NCBI GenBank assembly: GCA_905339235.1 | Contig: CAJPFG010000007.1 | Coordinates: forward strand, 1 to 64,000 | Direction of reading: 5' to 3' | Length of the DNA stretch: 64,000 bases | Origin: Phycisphaerales bacterium | GTDB lineage: Bacteria; Planctomycetota; Phycisphaerae; Phycisphaerales; UBA1924 | Part shown: positions 1 to 7,451 of the stretch, one piece after another | How positions within the stretch are numbered: the first letter of the stretch is position 1 | Layout: each line of letters starts with the position of its first letter | Position numbers and translations under genes: made by a program | Notes under the pieces: model-generated | Databases searched by the model: none | What the model saw: only the letters and a program-made list of their open reading frames with translations | What the model was told of the DNA's origin: nothing

Positions 1-1
1 C

Positions 2-1876
2 AAACTCGTGGACACCTGCGCCGCCGAGTTCGAGGCCGTGACGCCGTACTACTACTCCACCTACGAGCGGGGCGCACTGCCCGGTGGGGGTGGCGACACG
101 CCTCGCGGATCTGAAATCTCAAATCTGAAATCTCAAATCTCTACTCCTCGCTCGCCCTTCCGCGGCGACGACGAAATCCGCATCACCGACCTCAAAAAGA
201 TCGTCATCATCGGCGGCGGCCCCAACCGCATCGGCCAAGGCATCGAGTTCGACTACTGCTGCTGCCACGCCGCGTTCGCCGCCCGCGACCTGGGCTTCGA
301 ATCGGTGATGATCAACAGCAACCCCGAGACCGTCTCGACCGACTACGACACCTCCGACCTCCTCTTCTTCGAGCCACTCACGCTCGAGGACACCCTCAAC
401 GTAATCGAAAGGCTAAACGGCGCAACGCTCAAGCCGCCGCTCCGCCATTCCGCCACCGGCCTGGTTCACGGCACCATCGTCCAGTTCGGCGGTCAAACTC
501 CCCTCAATCTCGCCAAGGGCCTGGTCGCCGCGGGCGTCCCCATCATCGGCACCACCGTCGATTCCATCGACCTCGCCGAGGACCGCGACCGCTTCGATGC
601 CCTCCTCTCCAAACTCAACCTCCACCGTCCGCCCGCCGGCATCGCGCGCTCCATCCCCGAGGCCGTGAAGGAAGCGGCCCGCATCGGCTACCCCGTCCTC
701 ATCCGCCCCTCCTACGTCCTCGGCGGCCGCGGCATGGAAATCTGCCCCGACGAGCGCGCCCTCCTCAACTTCATCACCACCGCCCTCGAAAGTAGCGGCA
801 TGGACGAGGCACCCGTCCTCATCGACAAGTTTCTCGCCGGCGCCACCGAGGTCGATGTCGATGTCGTCGGCGACTTCGGCTCCCCCGGCGGCGGAGACTG
901 CCGCATCGCCGGCGTCATGGAGCAGATTGAGCACGCCGGCATCCACTCCGGCGACTCCGCCTGCACCCTACCGCCCGCCTCGCTCCCCGCCGACATCGTC
1001 GCCCGCATCGAGTCGCTCGCCAAGGACATCGCCCGCGAACTCAAGGTCTGCGGCCTCATGAACATCCAACTCGCCGTGAAAGACGGCGAGATCTACATCC
1101 TCGAAGTCAACCCCCGCGCCAGCCGCACCGTCCCCTTCGTCAGCAAGGTCACGCACACCCCCTGGCCCGCCATCGCCGCCAAGTGCATGATGGGCCAGAC
1201 GCTTCAGTCTTCGTCACTCCCGCTCTCCCTCTCTCCCTCTTTTCCCTACTGGGCCGTCAAGGAGTCCGTCTTCCCCTTCAACAAGTTCCCAGGCGTCGAT
1301 GTCGTCCTCGGCCCCGAGATGCGTTCCACCGGCGAGGTCATGGGCATCGACGCCAGCCTCCCCATCGCCTTCGCCAAGAGCCAGATGGCCGCGGGAATCT
1401 CGCTCCCCACCGACCCCGCCAGGGGCGCGGTCTTCGTCTCGGTCCGCGAGCAGGATCGGGCCTCGATCGTCGAGCCCGTGCGGATGCTCATGGCCATGGG
1501 GTTCACGATCTACGCCACCGGCGGCACCGCATCCCACCTCGCGGCCAACGGCCTCGCCCCAAAGGTCCTCCAGAAGATCGGCGCCGGCGCCCGCCCCAAC
1601 GTCATCGACCTCATGGCCAACGGCCAGATCGCTCTCATCATCAACACCCCCACCCGCACCGGCTGGCAGACCGACGAAGGCCGCATCCGCTCCACCGCCG
1701 TACGCCTCAACGTCCCCATGATCTCCACGACCACCGCGGCCCTGGCCGCCGCCAAGGCCATCGCCGCCATGCGCGAACGCGACTGGGGCGTCGCGGCCTT
1801 GCAGGATTACGAGGCTCCCGACCAGCCCGAGGCGATCGTTCGAACGGTCGTCGCCGGACCCGCCGTCCGAAGTTAA
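2..1876 (+). CDS. carB: Carbamoyl-phosphate synthase large subunit, C-terminal part (5' end outside window)
   Basis: The frame is open from the first codon of the window, so the gene starts upstream; about 624 codons are visible. They cover the second half of CarB, which makes carbamoyl phosphate for pyrimidine and arginine synthesis. Seen directly: the inter-domain sequence TCAAEFEAVTPYYYSTY, the start of the second ATP-grasp unit (GPNRIGQGIEFDY), VQFGGQTPLNLAKGL, RPSYVLGGRGMEI, NPRASRTVPFVSK and the C-terminal MGS-like allosteric domain (IYATGGTASHL). Three in-frame low-complexity inserts are unusual for the family: near nt 80-175, containing a 14-bp tandem repeat; near nt 420-465; and near nt 1204-1245. 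They lie between conserved blocks, so the enzyme is probably functional. Identification is very secure. Confidence 0.97.
   Translation, partial: KLVDTCAAEFEAVTPYYYSTYERGALPGGGGDTPRGSEISNLKSQISTPRSPFRGDDEIRITDLKKIVIIGGGPNRIGQGIEFDYCCCHAAFAARDLGFESVMINSNPETVSTDYDTSDLLFFEPLTLEDTLNVIERLNGATLKPPLRHSATGLVHGTIVQFGGQTPLNLAKGLVAAGVPIIGTTVDSIDLAEDRDRFDALLSKLNLHRPPAGIARSIPEAVKEAARIGYPVLIRPSYVLGGRGMEICPDERALLNFITTALESSGMDEAPVLIDKFLAGATEVDVDVVGDFGSPGGGDCRIAGVMEQIEHAGIHSGDSACTLPPASLPADIVARIESLAKDIARELKVCGLMNIQLAVKDGEIYILEVNPRASRTVPFVSKVTHTPWPAIAAKCMMGQTLQSSSLPLSLSPSFPYWAVKESVFPFNKFPGVDVVLGPEMRSTGEVMGIDASLPIAFAKSQMAAGISLPTDPARGAVFVSVREQDRASIVEPVRMLMAMGFTIYATGGTASHLAANGLAPKVLQKIGAGARPNVIDLMANGQIALIINTPTRTGWQTDEGRIRSTAVRLNVPMISTTTAALAAAKAIAAMRERDWGVAALQDYEAPDQPEAIVRTVVAGPAVRS
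109..140. repeat. 14-bp tandem repeat inside carB
   Basis: Two full copies and a partial third copy of ATCTGAAATCTCAA lie in frame inside carB and are translated into a Ser/Ile/Lys/Gln-rich stretch. The unit is A+T rich in a G+C rich gene and falls in the linker before the second ATP-grasp domain, where length change is tolerated. Confidence 0.85.
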
Positions 1877-1946
1877 CCCCTTCGAGAACGCTTCGAACGC
1901 CGCGGAATCGCCTCGCCCTCCCCTGCATCGAAATCACGCGCAGATC

Positions 1947-2094
1947 GCGTGAGTACTCCGCCGACCCCGTCGCTCAACCGGTGCCGGGACAGCAAACCCG
2001 GCCACGCGACTGACCCCCGCGTCGGAAGAATCGAATCTCCTCACTCTCTCTCCAACGAACAGCCCTCGCCCAACGGCGAGGGTTGTTCGTTTTG
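1947..2094 (+). repeat. Ghost unit A: leader box plus terminator without a gene
   Basis: Part of an 834-base stretch (1877-2710) with no credible gene. The unit opens with GCGTGAG, then GTCGCT and GCCGGGA, the same order of boxes found upstream of each surface-protein gene downstream. It then passes straight through CGCGACTGACCCC, which resembles the Arg-Ala-stop end of those genes, into a pyrimidine tract and a strong hairpin. It looks like a leader and a 3' flank joined after loss of the coding sequence; a small RNA is the alternative. Confidence 0.6.
2056..2094 (+). terminator. Rho-independent terminator of ghost unit A
   Basis: A 15-bp stem (left arm CGAACAGCCCTCGCC, one G-U pair) with a CAAC loop is followed by TTTT. 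It is the first copy of a hairpin that recurs almost unchanged at 2260 and 2448. Confidence 0.85.
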
Positions 2095-2154
2095 CCCGGC
2101 GTTGCGGCGGCCTTTCACCTTGGTCTCTGCGGGAAACAGATTCTTCGATGATCC

Positions 2155-2298
2155 GCGTGAGAACCCGACGGATCTGTCGCTTCTCTCAACGCCGGGACGA
2201 ACGGCCCACGCGACTGACCCCCGCGTCGGAAGAATCGAATCTCCTCACTCTCTCTCCAACGAACAGCCCTCGCCCAACGGCGAGGGTTGTTCGTTTTT
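2155..2298 (+). repeat. Ghost unit B: leader box plus terminator without a gene
   Basis: Second gene-less unit. From about 2211 to 2295 it is nearly identical to unit A (about 2003-2091), while the leader part (GCGTGAG, GTCGCT, GCCGGGA) has diverged more. No reading frame is conserved between units, so selection, if any, acts on DNA or RNA rather than protein. Confidence 0.6.
2260..2298 (+). terminator. Rho-independent terminator of ghost unit B
   Basis: Same 15-bp hairpin as at 2056, here followed by five T residues. Confidence 0.85.
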
Positions 2299-2344
2299 GG
2301 CCGATTTGCAGGGAATCGCGGCCGCGTGATTCCTCCAGGATTCC

Positions 2345-2485
2345 GCGTGAGAGTTGCACAGATTCGTCGCTTCACCAACGCCGGGATGACCGGCCCCCGC
2401 GGCCGACCCCCGCGTTGAAACAAGACTCTCCTCCCTCCCTCTCCGAACGAACAGCCCTCGCCCAGCGGCGAGGGTTGTTCGTTTT
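2345..2485 (+). repeat. Ghost unit C: leader box plus terminator without a gene
   Basis: Third gene-less unit and the most diverged: it keeps GCGTGAG, GTCGCT, GCCGGGA, a CGACCCCCGCGT block, a pyrimidine tract and the hairpin. Sequence after its terminator (TTTGCCCGGCGT, then TTCACCTT) also matches what follows unit A, showing that the duplicated block includes the spacer. Confidence 0.55.
2448..2485 (+). terminator. Rho-independent terminator of ghost unit C
   Basis: Same 15-bp hairpin as at 2056 and 2260 with one loop change (CAGC), followed by TTTT. Confidence 0.85.
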
Positions 2486-2612
2486 GCCCGGCGTCGGCGA
2501 CGCGTTCACCTTCGCTGCCAGCCTCTTCTCTGCGACCTCCGCGTCTCCGCGAGAAGTGACTTCCTCGATGATCGGCCCGACGCGGCCTTCGCAAATCAAA
2601 CTGAAAAAAGCG

Positions 2613-2660
2613 CGTGAGCATCGCCAGACGCCGTCGCTCCCCGCGTGCCCGGGACTCGCG
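2613..2660 (+). promoter_or_regulatory. Conserved leader box of surface-protein gene 1
   Basis: CGTGAGCATCGC followed by ACGCCGTCGCTCC lies about 75-100 bases before the start codon. Related boxes precede the other three paralogues at about 3430, 4233 and 4993, and the three ghost units at 1947, 2155 and 2345. Its role (transcriptional or RNA-level) cannot be told from sequence; conservation across seven positions is directly visible. Confidence 0.5.
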
Positions 2661-2710
2661 TGTGCGAGCGGGCAACCCCGAAACCCCCCGATTCACTCAA
2701 GGAGCCCCCC

Positions 2711-3322
2711 ATGAAGACCGCCACCCTATTCGCCGCTCTCGCCTCCGTCGCCTTCGCCGCCGCGTCCCAGGCCGTCATCGTCGGCACGACCGGCGTCGCC
2801 CTGCAGATCGGCAACCCACCGATCGCCAACTTCCCGCCGCTCACCGGCACCAACGCCTTCTGCTGGAATGAGCAGCAGAACGTGCTGGTCTCCGCCGGCG
2901 CCTTCGCCGACCTGACCGTGAACCCCGGCAACTCCGGCTCGCCCACGCCCGGGCTGGTTGTCGGCATCTTTGACTCGCACTTCATCCACTGGGCCGACTT
3001 CTCCGGCGTCAACGGCACCGGCACCATCTCCTTCAGCGGCAACATCGAGGCGGTGATGTTCAACGACATCCCCCTCGACCTCAGCGACCCGACGTTCGGA
3101 GCCATCGGCACCACGTATCCAACGGGCCAGGCGCTCCGCGGCCTCAACGCCCAGTCGTTCCTCTCCATCAGCGGCAACACGCTCGCCTTCAACTTCATGC
3201 CCTTCCCCGGCGCCATCGAGATCGAACAGGTCCGCGTGCTGACGCGCCCGGTTCCCGCGCCCGGGGCCGCGGCCCTCGCTTGCCTGGGCGGCCTGATGCT
3301 CTACCGCCGCCGCCGCGCCTGA
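2711..3322 (+). CDS. Secreted surface protein with PEP-CTERM-like anchor, paralogue 1
   Basis: A 203-residue protein with an N-terminal signal peptide (cleavage likely near SQA, residues 18-20) and a C-terminal sorting signal: RPVPAPGAAALACLGG, a short hydrophobic segment, then RRRRA. It is the first of four tandem paralogues that share PPIANFPPL, a Trp-x-Glu-Gln-Gln block, TVNPGNSGSPTPG, DSHFIHW, YPTGQ and RVLTRPVPAPGAA. The ATG is chosen because AAGGAGCC lies just before it and the signal peptide starts there. The central domain is not recognised. The anchor resembles signals handled by exosortase-type enzymes in planctomycetes; no such enzyme is encoded in the window. Confidence 0.85.
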   Translation: MKTATLFAALASVAFAAASQAVIVGTTGVALQIGNPPIANFPPLTGTNAFCWNEQQNVLVSAGAFADLTVNPGNSGSPTPGLVVGIFDSHFIHWADFSGVNGTGTISFSGNIEAVMFNDIPLDLSDPTFGAIGTTYPTGQALRGLNAQSFLSISGNTLAFNFMPFPGAIEIEQVRVLTRPVPAPGAAALACLGGLMLYRRRRA

Positions 3323-3349
3323 GCCTCGCCACCACACTCCAATCCGATC

Positions 3350-3374
3350 GACCCTCGCGTCACGCGCGAGGGTC
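3350..3374 (+). terminator. Hairpin after surface-protein gene 1
   Basis: GACCCTCGCG pairs perfectly with CGCGAGGGTC around a five-base loop, 28 bases after the stop codon. No long T run follows, so termination may be weak. Confidence 0.6.
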
Positions 3375-3526
3375 GCTTCGCTTGGAGAGGCACGCCCCGA
3401 CATTTCCCAGCAATCCGCCCCAATTTCCTCGTGACAACCCGGCCTCGCCATCGCTGCACCATCGGCCGCTCGCCGCTCGTGCGACGCGCGGCCAACCCCG
3501 ATCCCCCCGTACTCAAGGAACCCGCC

Positions 3527-4129
3527 ATGAAATCTCTCGCCATTCTCGCCGTCACTGCGCTCACCGCACCCGCGCTGGCCTCGATCTCGGCCACAGGCCT
3601 GGGCTGCGTGCAGATCGCCCCGCCGGCCGTCGCCAACTTCCCCACGCTCTTCTCGAACAACGCCGAGGCGTGGGACGAGTTGCAGGGCGTGGCCGTCGCC
3701 AATGTGCTCTGCGACATGACCGTGAATCCCTCCAACTCCAGCACTCCCTCGCCCGGCCTCGTCAGCGGCCTGGTGGACAGCCACTTCATCCACTTCACTC
3801 ACGGCACCGCCTTCATGGTCTCGGGCGACATCTGGTTCAACGACCCCATCGTCGGCGTCATGTTCAACGACACGCTGCTGGACACCAGCGACTGGCTCGG
3901 CTCCGGCGGCACGCTCTACCCCACCGGCCAGATCGGACGCGGCACTTCGCTCCTCAACGGATCGAACATCATGATCAACGGCAACTACATGCACTTCACG
4001 CTCAACGACTTCAGCCCCGTCGTCGAGATCTCGCAACTCCGCGTTCTCACCCGCCCGGTTCCCGCGCCCGGCGCCGCGGCCGTCGCGGGCCTGGGCGGCT
4101 TGCTCGCCCTCCGCCGCCGCCGCGCCTGA
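3527..4129 (+). CDS. Secreted surface protein with PEP-CTERM-like anchor, paralogue 2
   Basis: A 200-residue paralogue of the preceding gene. The signal peptide (MKSLAILAVTALTAPALA) is followed by the shared core: VANFP, AWDELQ, a Cys in CDMTVNPSNSSTPSPG, DSHFIHFTHG, FNDPIVGVMFND and YPTGQIGRG. The end is RPVPAPGAAAVAGLGG, hydrophobic residues and RRRRA. The ATG at 3527 follows CAAGGAACCC; upstream in-frame codons would add a segment without a signal peptide. A single conserved Cys before the NPSNS block is shared with paralogue 3. Function of the mature domain is unknown; extracellular or cell-surface location is inferred from the two end signals. Confidence 0.85.
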   Translation: MKSLAILAVTALTAPALASISATGLGCVQIAPPAVANFPTLFSNNAEAWDELQGVAVANVLCDMTVNPSNSSTPSPGLVSGLVDSHFIHFTHGTAFMVSGDIWFNDPIVGVMFNDTLLDTSDWLGSGGTLYPTGQIGRGTSLLNGSNIMINGNYMHFTLNDFSPVVEISQLRVLTRPVPAPGAAAVAGLGGLLALRRRRA

Positions 4130-4153
4130 GCACACGACATCCTCCTCCCTCCT

Positions 4154-4187
4154 CGAACAACCCGCGCCCCACGGCGCGGGTTGTTCG
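4154..4187 (+). terminator. Terminator-like hairpin after surface-protein gene 2
   Basis: A perfect 15-bp stem (left arm CGAACAACCCGCGCC) with a four-base loop, 24 bases after the stop. It has the same CGAACA/TGTTCG outer clamp as the ghost-unit terminators, but only a short T-rich tail follows. Confidence 0.75.
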
Positions 4188-4320
4188 TTCATGAATGCAC
4201 GCAACGCGCGTCACTCGCTCTTGCCGGATTCGAGTGAGCATCGCGCATGCCTGTCGCTGCATCCTCGCCGGAGGTCCGAAGCCGGGCGATCCGCACCCGC
4301 ACCACAACAAGGAGTCACGC

Positions 4321-4923
4321 GTGAAGTCAACTTTCGCCGCCGCCAGCATCCTCGCCCTCGCCTCGTCCACCCACGCCGCGATCACCGGCACCGCCGGCAT
4401 GGTCACCTTCGGCGCTCCCCCGCCGATCGCCAACTTCCCCCCGCTCATCGGCCCCACCGCGCAGGCATGGGACGAGCAGCAGAACATCGTCGTTCCGCCG
4501 CTGATGTGCGAGATGACCGTCAACCCGTCCAACTCCACCACCCTGACGCCCGGGCCCGTCGCCGGCCTGGTGAACAGCCACTTCATCCACTTCACGCACT
4601 TCCCGGCGATCAGCGCCACCGGTGATGTCTTCTTCAGCGAACCCATCGTCGGCGTCATCTTCCGCGATCTGTCGCTCGACATGAGCGACGGCCCCGCCGG
4701 CGCGCTCGGCACGATCTATCCGACCGGCCAGATGTTCCGCGGCCTGAACGCCGGCACCATCTTCATCAGCGGCAACACGCTCCACTTCGACTTCATCAAT
4801 CCCGTGCCCGGCATACAGGAAATCACTCAGGTCCGCGTCCTTACCCGGCCCGTCCCGGCGCCCGGCGCCGCGGCCCTCGCCGGCATCGGCGGCCTGCTCG
4901 CGCTGCGCCGCCGCCGCGCCTGA
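4321..4923 (+). CDS. Secreted surface protein with PEP-CTERM-like anchor, paralogue 3
   Basis: A 200-residue paralogue that most likely starts at GTG 4321, six bases after an AAGGAG ribosome-binding site; the signal peptide (KSTFAAASILALASSTHA) begins there. Shared blocks are PPIANFPPLIGP, AWDEQQN, CEMTVNPSNSTTLTPG, NSHFIHFTHFP, FSEPIVGVIF and YPTGQMFRGLNAG. The end is RPVPAPGAAALAGIGG followed by a hydrophobic segment and RRRRA. It is closest to paralogues 1 and 2. A leader box at 4233-4260 precedes it. Function unknown; duplication in tandem suggests either a dosage effect or diversification of a surface component. Confidence 0.85.
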   Translation: MKSTFAAASILALASSTHAAITGTAGMVTFGAPPPIANFPPLIGPTAQAWDEQQNIVVPPLMCEMTVNPSNSTTLTPGPVAGLVNSHFIHFTHFPAISATGDVFFSEPIVGVIFRDLSLDMSDGPAGALGTIYPTGQMFRGLNAGTIFISGNTLHFDFINPVPGIQEITQVRVLTRPVPAPGAAALAGIGGLLALRRRRA

Positions 4924-4948
4924 ACCCAATCGCCTCGCCCTCCTCACA

Positions 4949-4982
4949 CGAAAGCCCCGCGCCGAAAGGCGCGGGGTTTTCG
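4949..4982 (+). terminator. Terminator after surface-protein gene 3
   Basis: A 15-bp stem (left arm CGAAAGCCCCGCGCC, one G-U pair) closed by a GAAA tetraloop, 25 bases after the stop. TTTT lies within the 3' arm. Confidence 0.75.
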
Positions 4983-5053
4983 TTGGCGAACTCGCGTGAC
5001 TCGTCGCGCACGCCGTCGCTGCCCGCCGGGAGAACACCCGCAAGGAGCCCCCG

Positions 5054-5674
5054 ATGAACACCCGCATGCTCGCAATCGCCTTCACGCTCGCCGCGGCCTC
5101 GCCCGCGCTGGGCACCATCGCGTCCTTCACCGGCGCCGTCAGTTATCACGCCACGCCCCCCGCCGCTTCCAAGTGGGGCACGTGGTCCAACGGCGCCACC
5201 GTTCACGCGTGGACCGAGCGCACGAACATCAGCGTGAATGGCCTGGCCGCGCAGATGATCACCAACCCCAGCAACTCCGCGTTCCCCACGGCCGGCTCGT
5301 ACAGCGGCGTGGTCGATTCGCACATGATCCACCACGAGTCGTACTGGATCTACTACGGGACGATCACGGGCACGATCACCTTCAACGACCCCATCGTGGC
5401 CGTGATCTACGACTGGTGGTCGCTCAAGGCGTCCGACCCGGTCTGCGGCGCGCCGGGCACGGCGTATTCGCCGCAGTACAACTTCCGCGGCTTTGCGCCC
5501 GGCACCGGCCTGATCTCGATCAACAACAAGACGCTCACGTTCACGCTGCCTGTCTCGAACCAACCCCTTGCGGACTACGACGAGATCCGCGTGCTGACCG
5601 CGCCAATCCCCGCGCCCGGGGCCGCGGCCCTCGCCTGCATCGGCGGCGTTCTCGTGCTGCGCCGGCGGCGGTGA
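5054..5674 (+). CDS. Secreted surface protein with PEP-CTERM-like anchor, paralogue 4
   Basis: The most diverged member of the array, 206 residues. Signal peptide MNTRMLAIAFTLAAASPALG, then HATPPAASKWGTW, AWTERTNISV, MITNPSNSAFPTAGS, VDSHMIHHES, FNDPIVAVIYD and RVLTAPIPAPGAAALACIGG, ending in RRRR without the final Ala of its paralogues. An AAGGAGCCCCC site precedes the ATG, and a leader box lies at 4993-5021. Its stop codon (5672-5674) abuts the stop codon of the convergent glycosylase gene with no spacer, so this copy has no terminator hairpin of the array type. Mature-domain function is unknown. Confidence 0.82.
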   Translation: MNTRMLAIAFTLAAASPALGTIASFTGAVSYHATPPAASKWGTWSNGATVHAWTERTNISVNGLAAQMITNPSNSAFPTAGSYSGVVDSHMIHHESYWIYYGTITGTITFNDPIVAVIYDWWSLKASDPVCGAPGTAYSPQYNFRGFAPGTGLISINNKTLTFTLPVSNQPLADYDEIRVLTAPIPAPGAAALACIGGVLVLRRRR

Positions 5675-6655
5675 TTACGCTTTCTTGAGTTGGGCCGCGG
5701 TGAACATCTTGCCGGTGCTGTCGCGCTCCCACGTCCACGCGGGGCCGTGCTTGGACTCGTAGAACTCCCACATCTCCAGCCAGTACGACCGGAAGGCGTG
5801 CGGGCCGAAGGGCGCGTAGTGGGAATGGACCTTCTTCATGACCTGCGCCGAGGAGCCTTTGTAGCCCAGCAGCGAGCGGCCGTGGCGGACGCTCTCGGTG
5901 TCCAGCGGCAGCCGCGCGTAGCGGCCGAGCAGTTGCATGATGTTGGCCGCGGCGTACGGACCCACGCCCGGCAGGTCGATCAGCATCTCGTGCACTTCAT
6001 CGTCGGGCGTCGCGGGGTCTTCGAGGCGCGCCACGTTCAGGCCGCCGCGTGATGCCGGCGTGCGGAATAGCCGCGCCAGTTCCACCAGACGCTGATCGCG
6101 ATACCCAACGCGGCAGCGGGCGCGAAGAGTCTGCGGCCGGGTGCGTGCGAGTCGCGCGGCGTCTGGGAAGGTGCGGGCCGCGTCGGGCTTGTCCGGAACC
6201 GGCGCCCCCAGCACCTCGCACAGGCGCCGGTTCATCTGGACCGTGCCCGGCCAGGTCACGTTGCAACTGGTCACGGTCTTGACCACGTCCTCGAAGAGCG
6301 TCGGTGAGCGCGAGACGCGGCCTCGGCCGGTCTTCTTCCAGCGGCCGTCGAGCCGGTGAAACTCGGCGATGGACCGGTCGTCCTCGTCGAGCCGCAGCAT
6401 CCGGGTGATCTGGGTCCGCGCTTCCTCGCGCTCGTCTCGCGCGAGCGTGCGGGAGGTTTCGATCTTAAGCGGCGCGCCGGCGCGGCGGGGCTGGGTTACG
6501 CGAATCCCCACCACGCCGCCGGAAAGCCGAAGCGGGCGGGTCAGCGCCTGCTCACGCACGCTCCAGTGGTTGGGAAAGAGCAGGAAGTAGCCGTACGAGC
6601 AGTAGTCCCGCGGCAGCAGGTAATCGGCGGGCGGCGTGAGCGAGAAACCGGGCAT
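5675..6655 (-). CDS. HhH-GPD DNA glycosylase (OGG1/AlkA-like)
   Basis: A 326-residue base-excision repair enzyme candidate. The N-terminal region (CSYGYFLLFPNHWSVREQ) resembles the antiparallel beta domain of OGG/AlkA proteins. The HhH-GPD core is clear: SCNVTWPGTVQMNRRL, then the hairpin LPGVGPYAAANIMQLLG and the catalytic Asp in LPLDTES. The Lys that makes OGG1 a bifunctional lyase (normally in the hairpin) is replaced by Tyr, so a monofunctional glycosylase is inferred. The damaged base cannot be named. It starts 3 bases after the upstream amidotransferase gene, so the two are likely co-transcribed with the PfkB kinase gene. Confidence 0.85.
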   Translation of the reverse strand: MPGFSLTPPADYLLPRDYCSYGYFLLFPNHWSVREQALTRPLRLSGGVVGIRVTQPRRAGAPLKIETSRTLARDEREEARTQITRMLRLDEDDRSIAEFHRLDGRWKKTGRGRVSRSPTLFEDVVKTVTSCNVTWPGTVQMNRRLCEVLGAPVPDKPDAARTFPDAARLARTRPQTLRARCRVGYRDQRLVELARLFRTPASRGGLNVARLEDPATPDDEVHEMLIDLPGVGPYAAANIMQLLGRYARLPLDTESVRHGRSLLGYKGSSAQVMKKVHSHYAPFGPHAFRSYWLEMWEFYESKHGPAWTWERDSTGKMFTAAQLKKA

Positions 6656-6658
6656 GGG

Positions 6659-7399
6659 CTACGCCGAGAGCCGACGCGCCACGGGAAAGAGCAGCGTCGC
6701 GAGGTTCACGCACAACCGGTCGGAGAGGCGCGCGTAGTTGGAGTACAACTGGTCGATCTGGACCTTGATCTCGCTCTCGGTGATGCCCGCGCTGGGGAGC
6801 ATGCCCTTGCTGGAGGCCATGAGCGCCTCGACCATGGGACGGTCGCATTCGAAGTGCGCGATGCTCGCAAAGGTGCGCAGGCCCGTCTTGAAGATCACGT
6901 GGCGCGTGTTGCGGTTGCTGGCGAGGAGGGTGGCGCCCTGAGGGAGCGTTTTGACCTCCTGGCCGCACGTGAACAACTGTGGGGAGTCCCACGCGATGCC
7001 GGCGAGGAGCGGCTCGACCTGGCCGGTGGTGTTGATGAGCATCGGGTAGAAGCCCACCGCCGGCTTGTCTCGGGGCACGACCTCGCCGCCCAGCGCGTGG
7101 GCGATCATCTGGGCGCCCAGGCAGATGCCGATGATGGGCAGTTCGCGGGCGTGCGCTTCCTTGATCATCGCGACCTCGGCCTGCATCCAGGGGAACTTGG
7201 CGAGGTCGGTCACGTTCTGCGGCCCGCCGAGGATGATGAGGCCGTGCACGTTGTCGAGATCGACCGGGACACCGCCGGTGGTGCCAACTCCGTGCAGATC
7301 GGGACGACGAACATCGAGCCGGAAGCCGTGGTCACGGAGCGTGGCGCCCAGGCGCCCGGGCCCGCCGATGTCCGAATGCTGGAAGACGATGATGCTCAT
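6659..7399 (-). CDS. Class I glutamine amidotransferase (GMP-synthase-like)
   Basis: A 246-residue stand-alone class I glutaminase domain. The nucleophile Cys is in PIIGICLGAQMIAHALGG, and the His-x-Glu pair of the triad is seen as HFE in ASIAHFECDRP. The oxyanion region reads LIILGGPQNVTDLAKFPWM. The ATG at 7399 is preferred over upstream codons because the family N-terminus (MSIIVFQHSDIGGPG) begins there. Related free-standing proteins include gamma-glutamyl-polyamine hydrolases and GMP synthase paralogues; the acceptor substrate is unknown. It is encoded between a sugar kinase and a DNA glycosylase on the same strand. Confidence 0.85.
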   Translation of the reverse strand: MSIIVFQHSDIGGPGRLGATLRDHGFRLDVRRPDLHGVGTTGGVPVDLDNVHGLIILGGPQNVTDLAKFPWMQAEVAMIKEAHARELPIIGICLGAQMIAHALGGEVVPRDKPAVGFYPMLINTTGQVEPLLAGIAWDSPQLFTCGQEVKTLPQGATLLASNRNTRHVIFKTGLRTFASIAHFECDRPMVEALMASSKGMLPSAGITESEIKVQIDQLYSNYARLSDRLCVNLATLLFPVARRLSA

Positions 7400-7451
7400 G
7401 GGCTCGATGGTACGCGGGAGGGAGTCGCGTGGGACACGCGTCAATGGTCGA

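Noticed and set aside
1949..2700. Open frames in the ghost-unit region
   Set aside because: Frames of 120-190 codons exist on both strands, but they are not kept in frame between the repeat units and have no family similarity.
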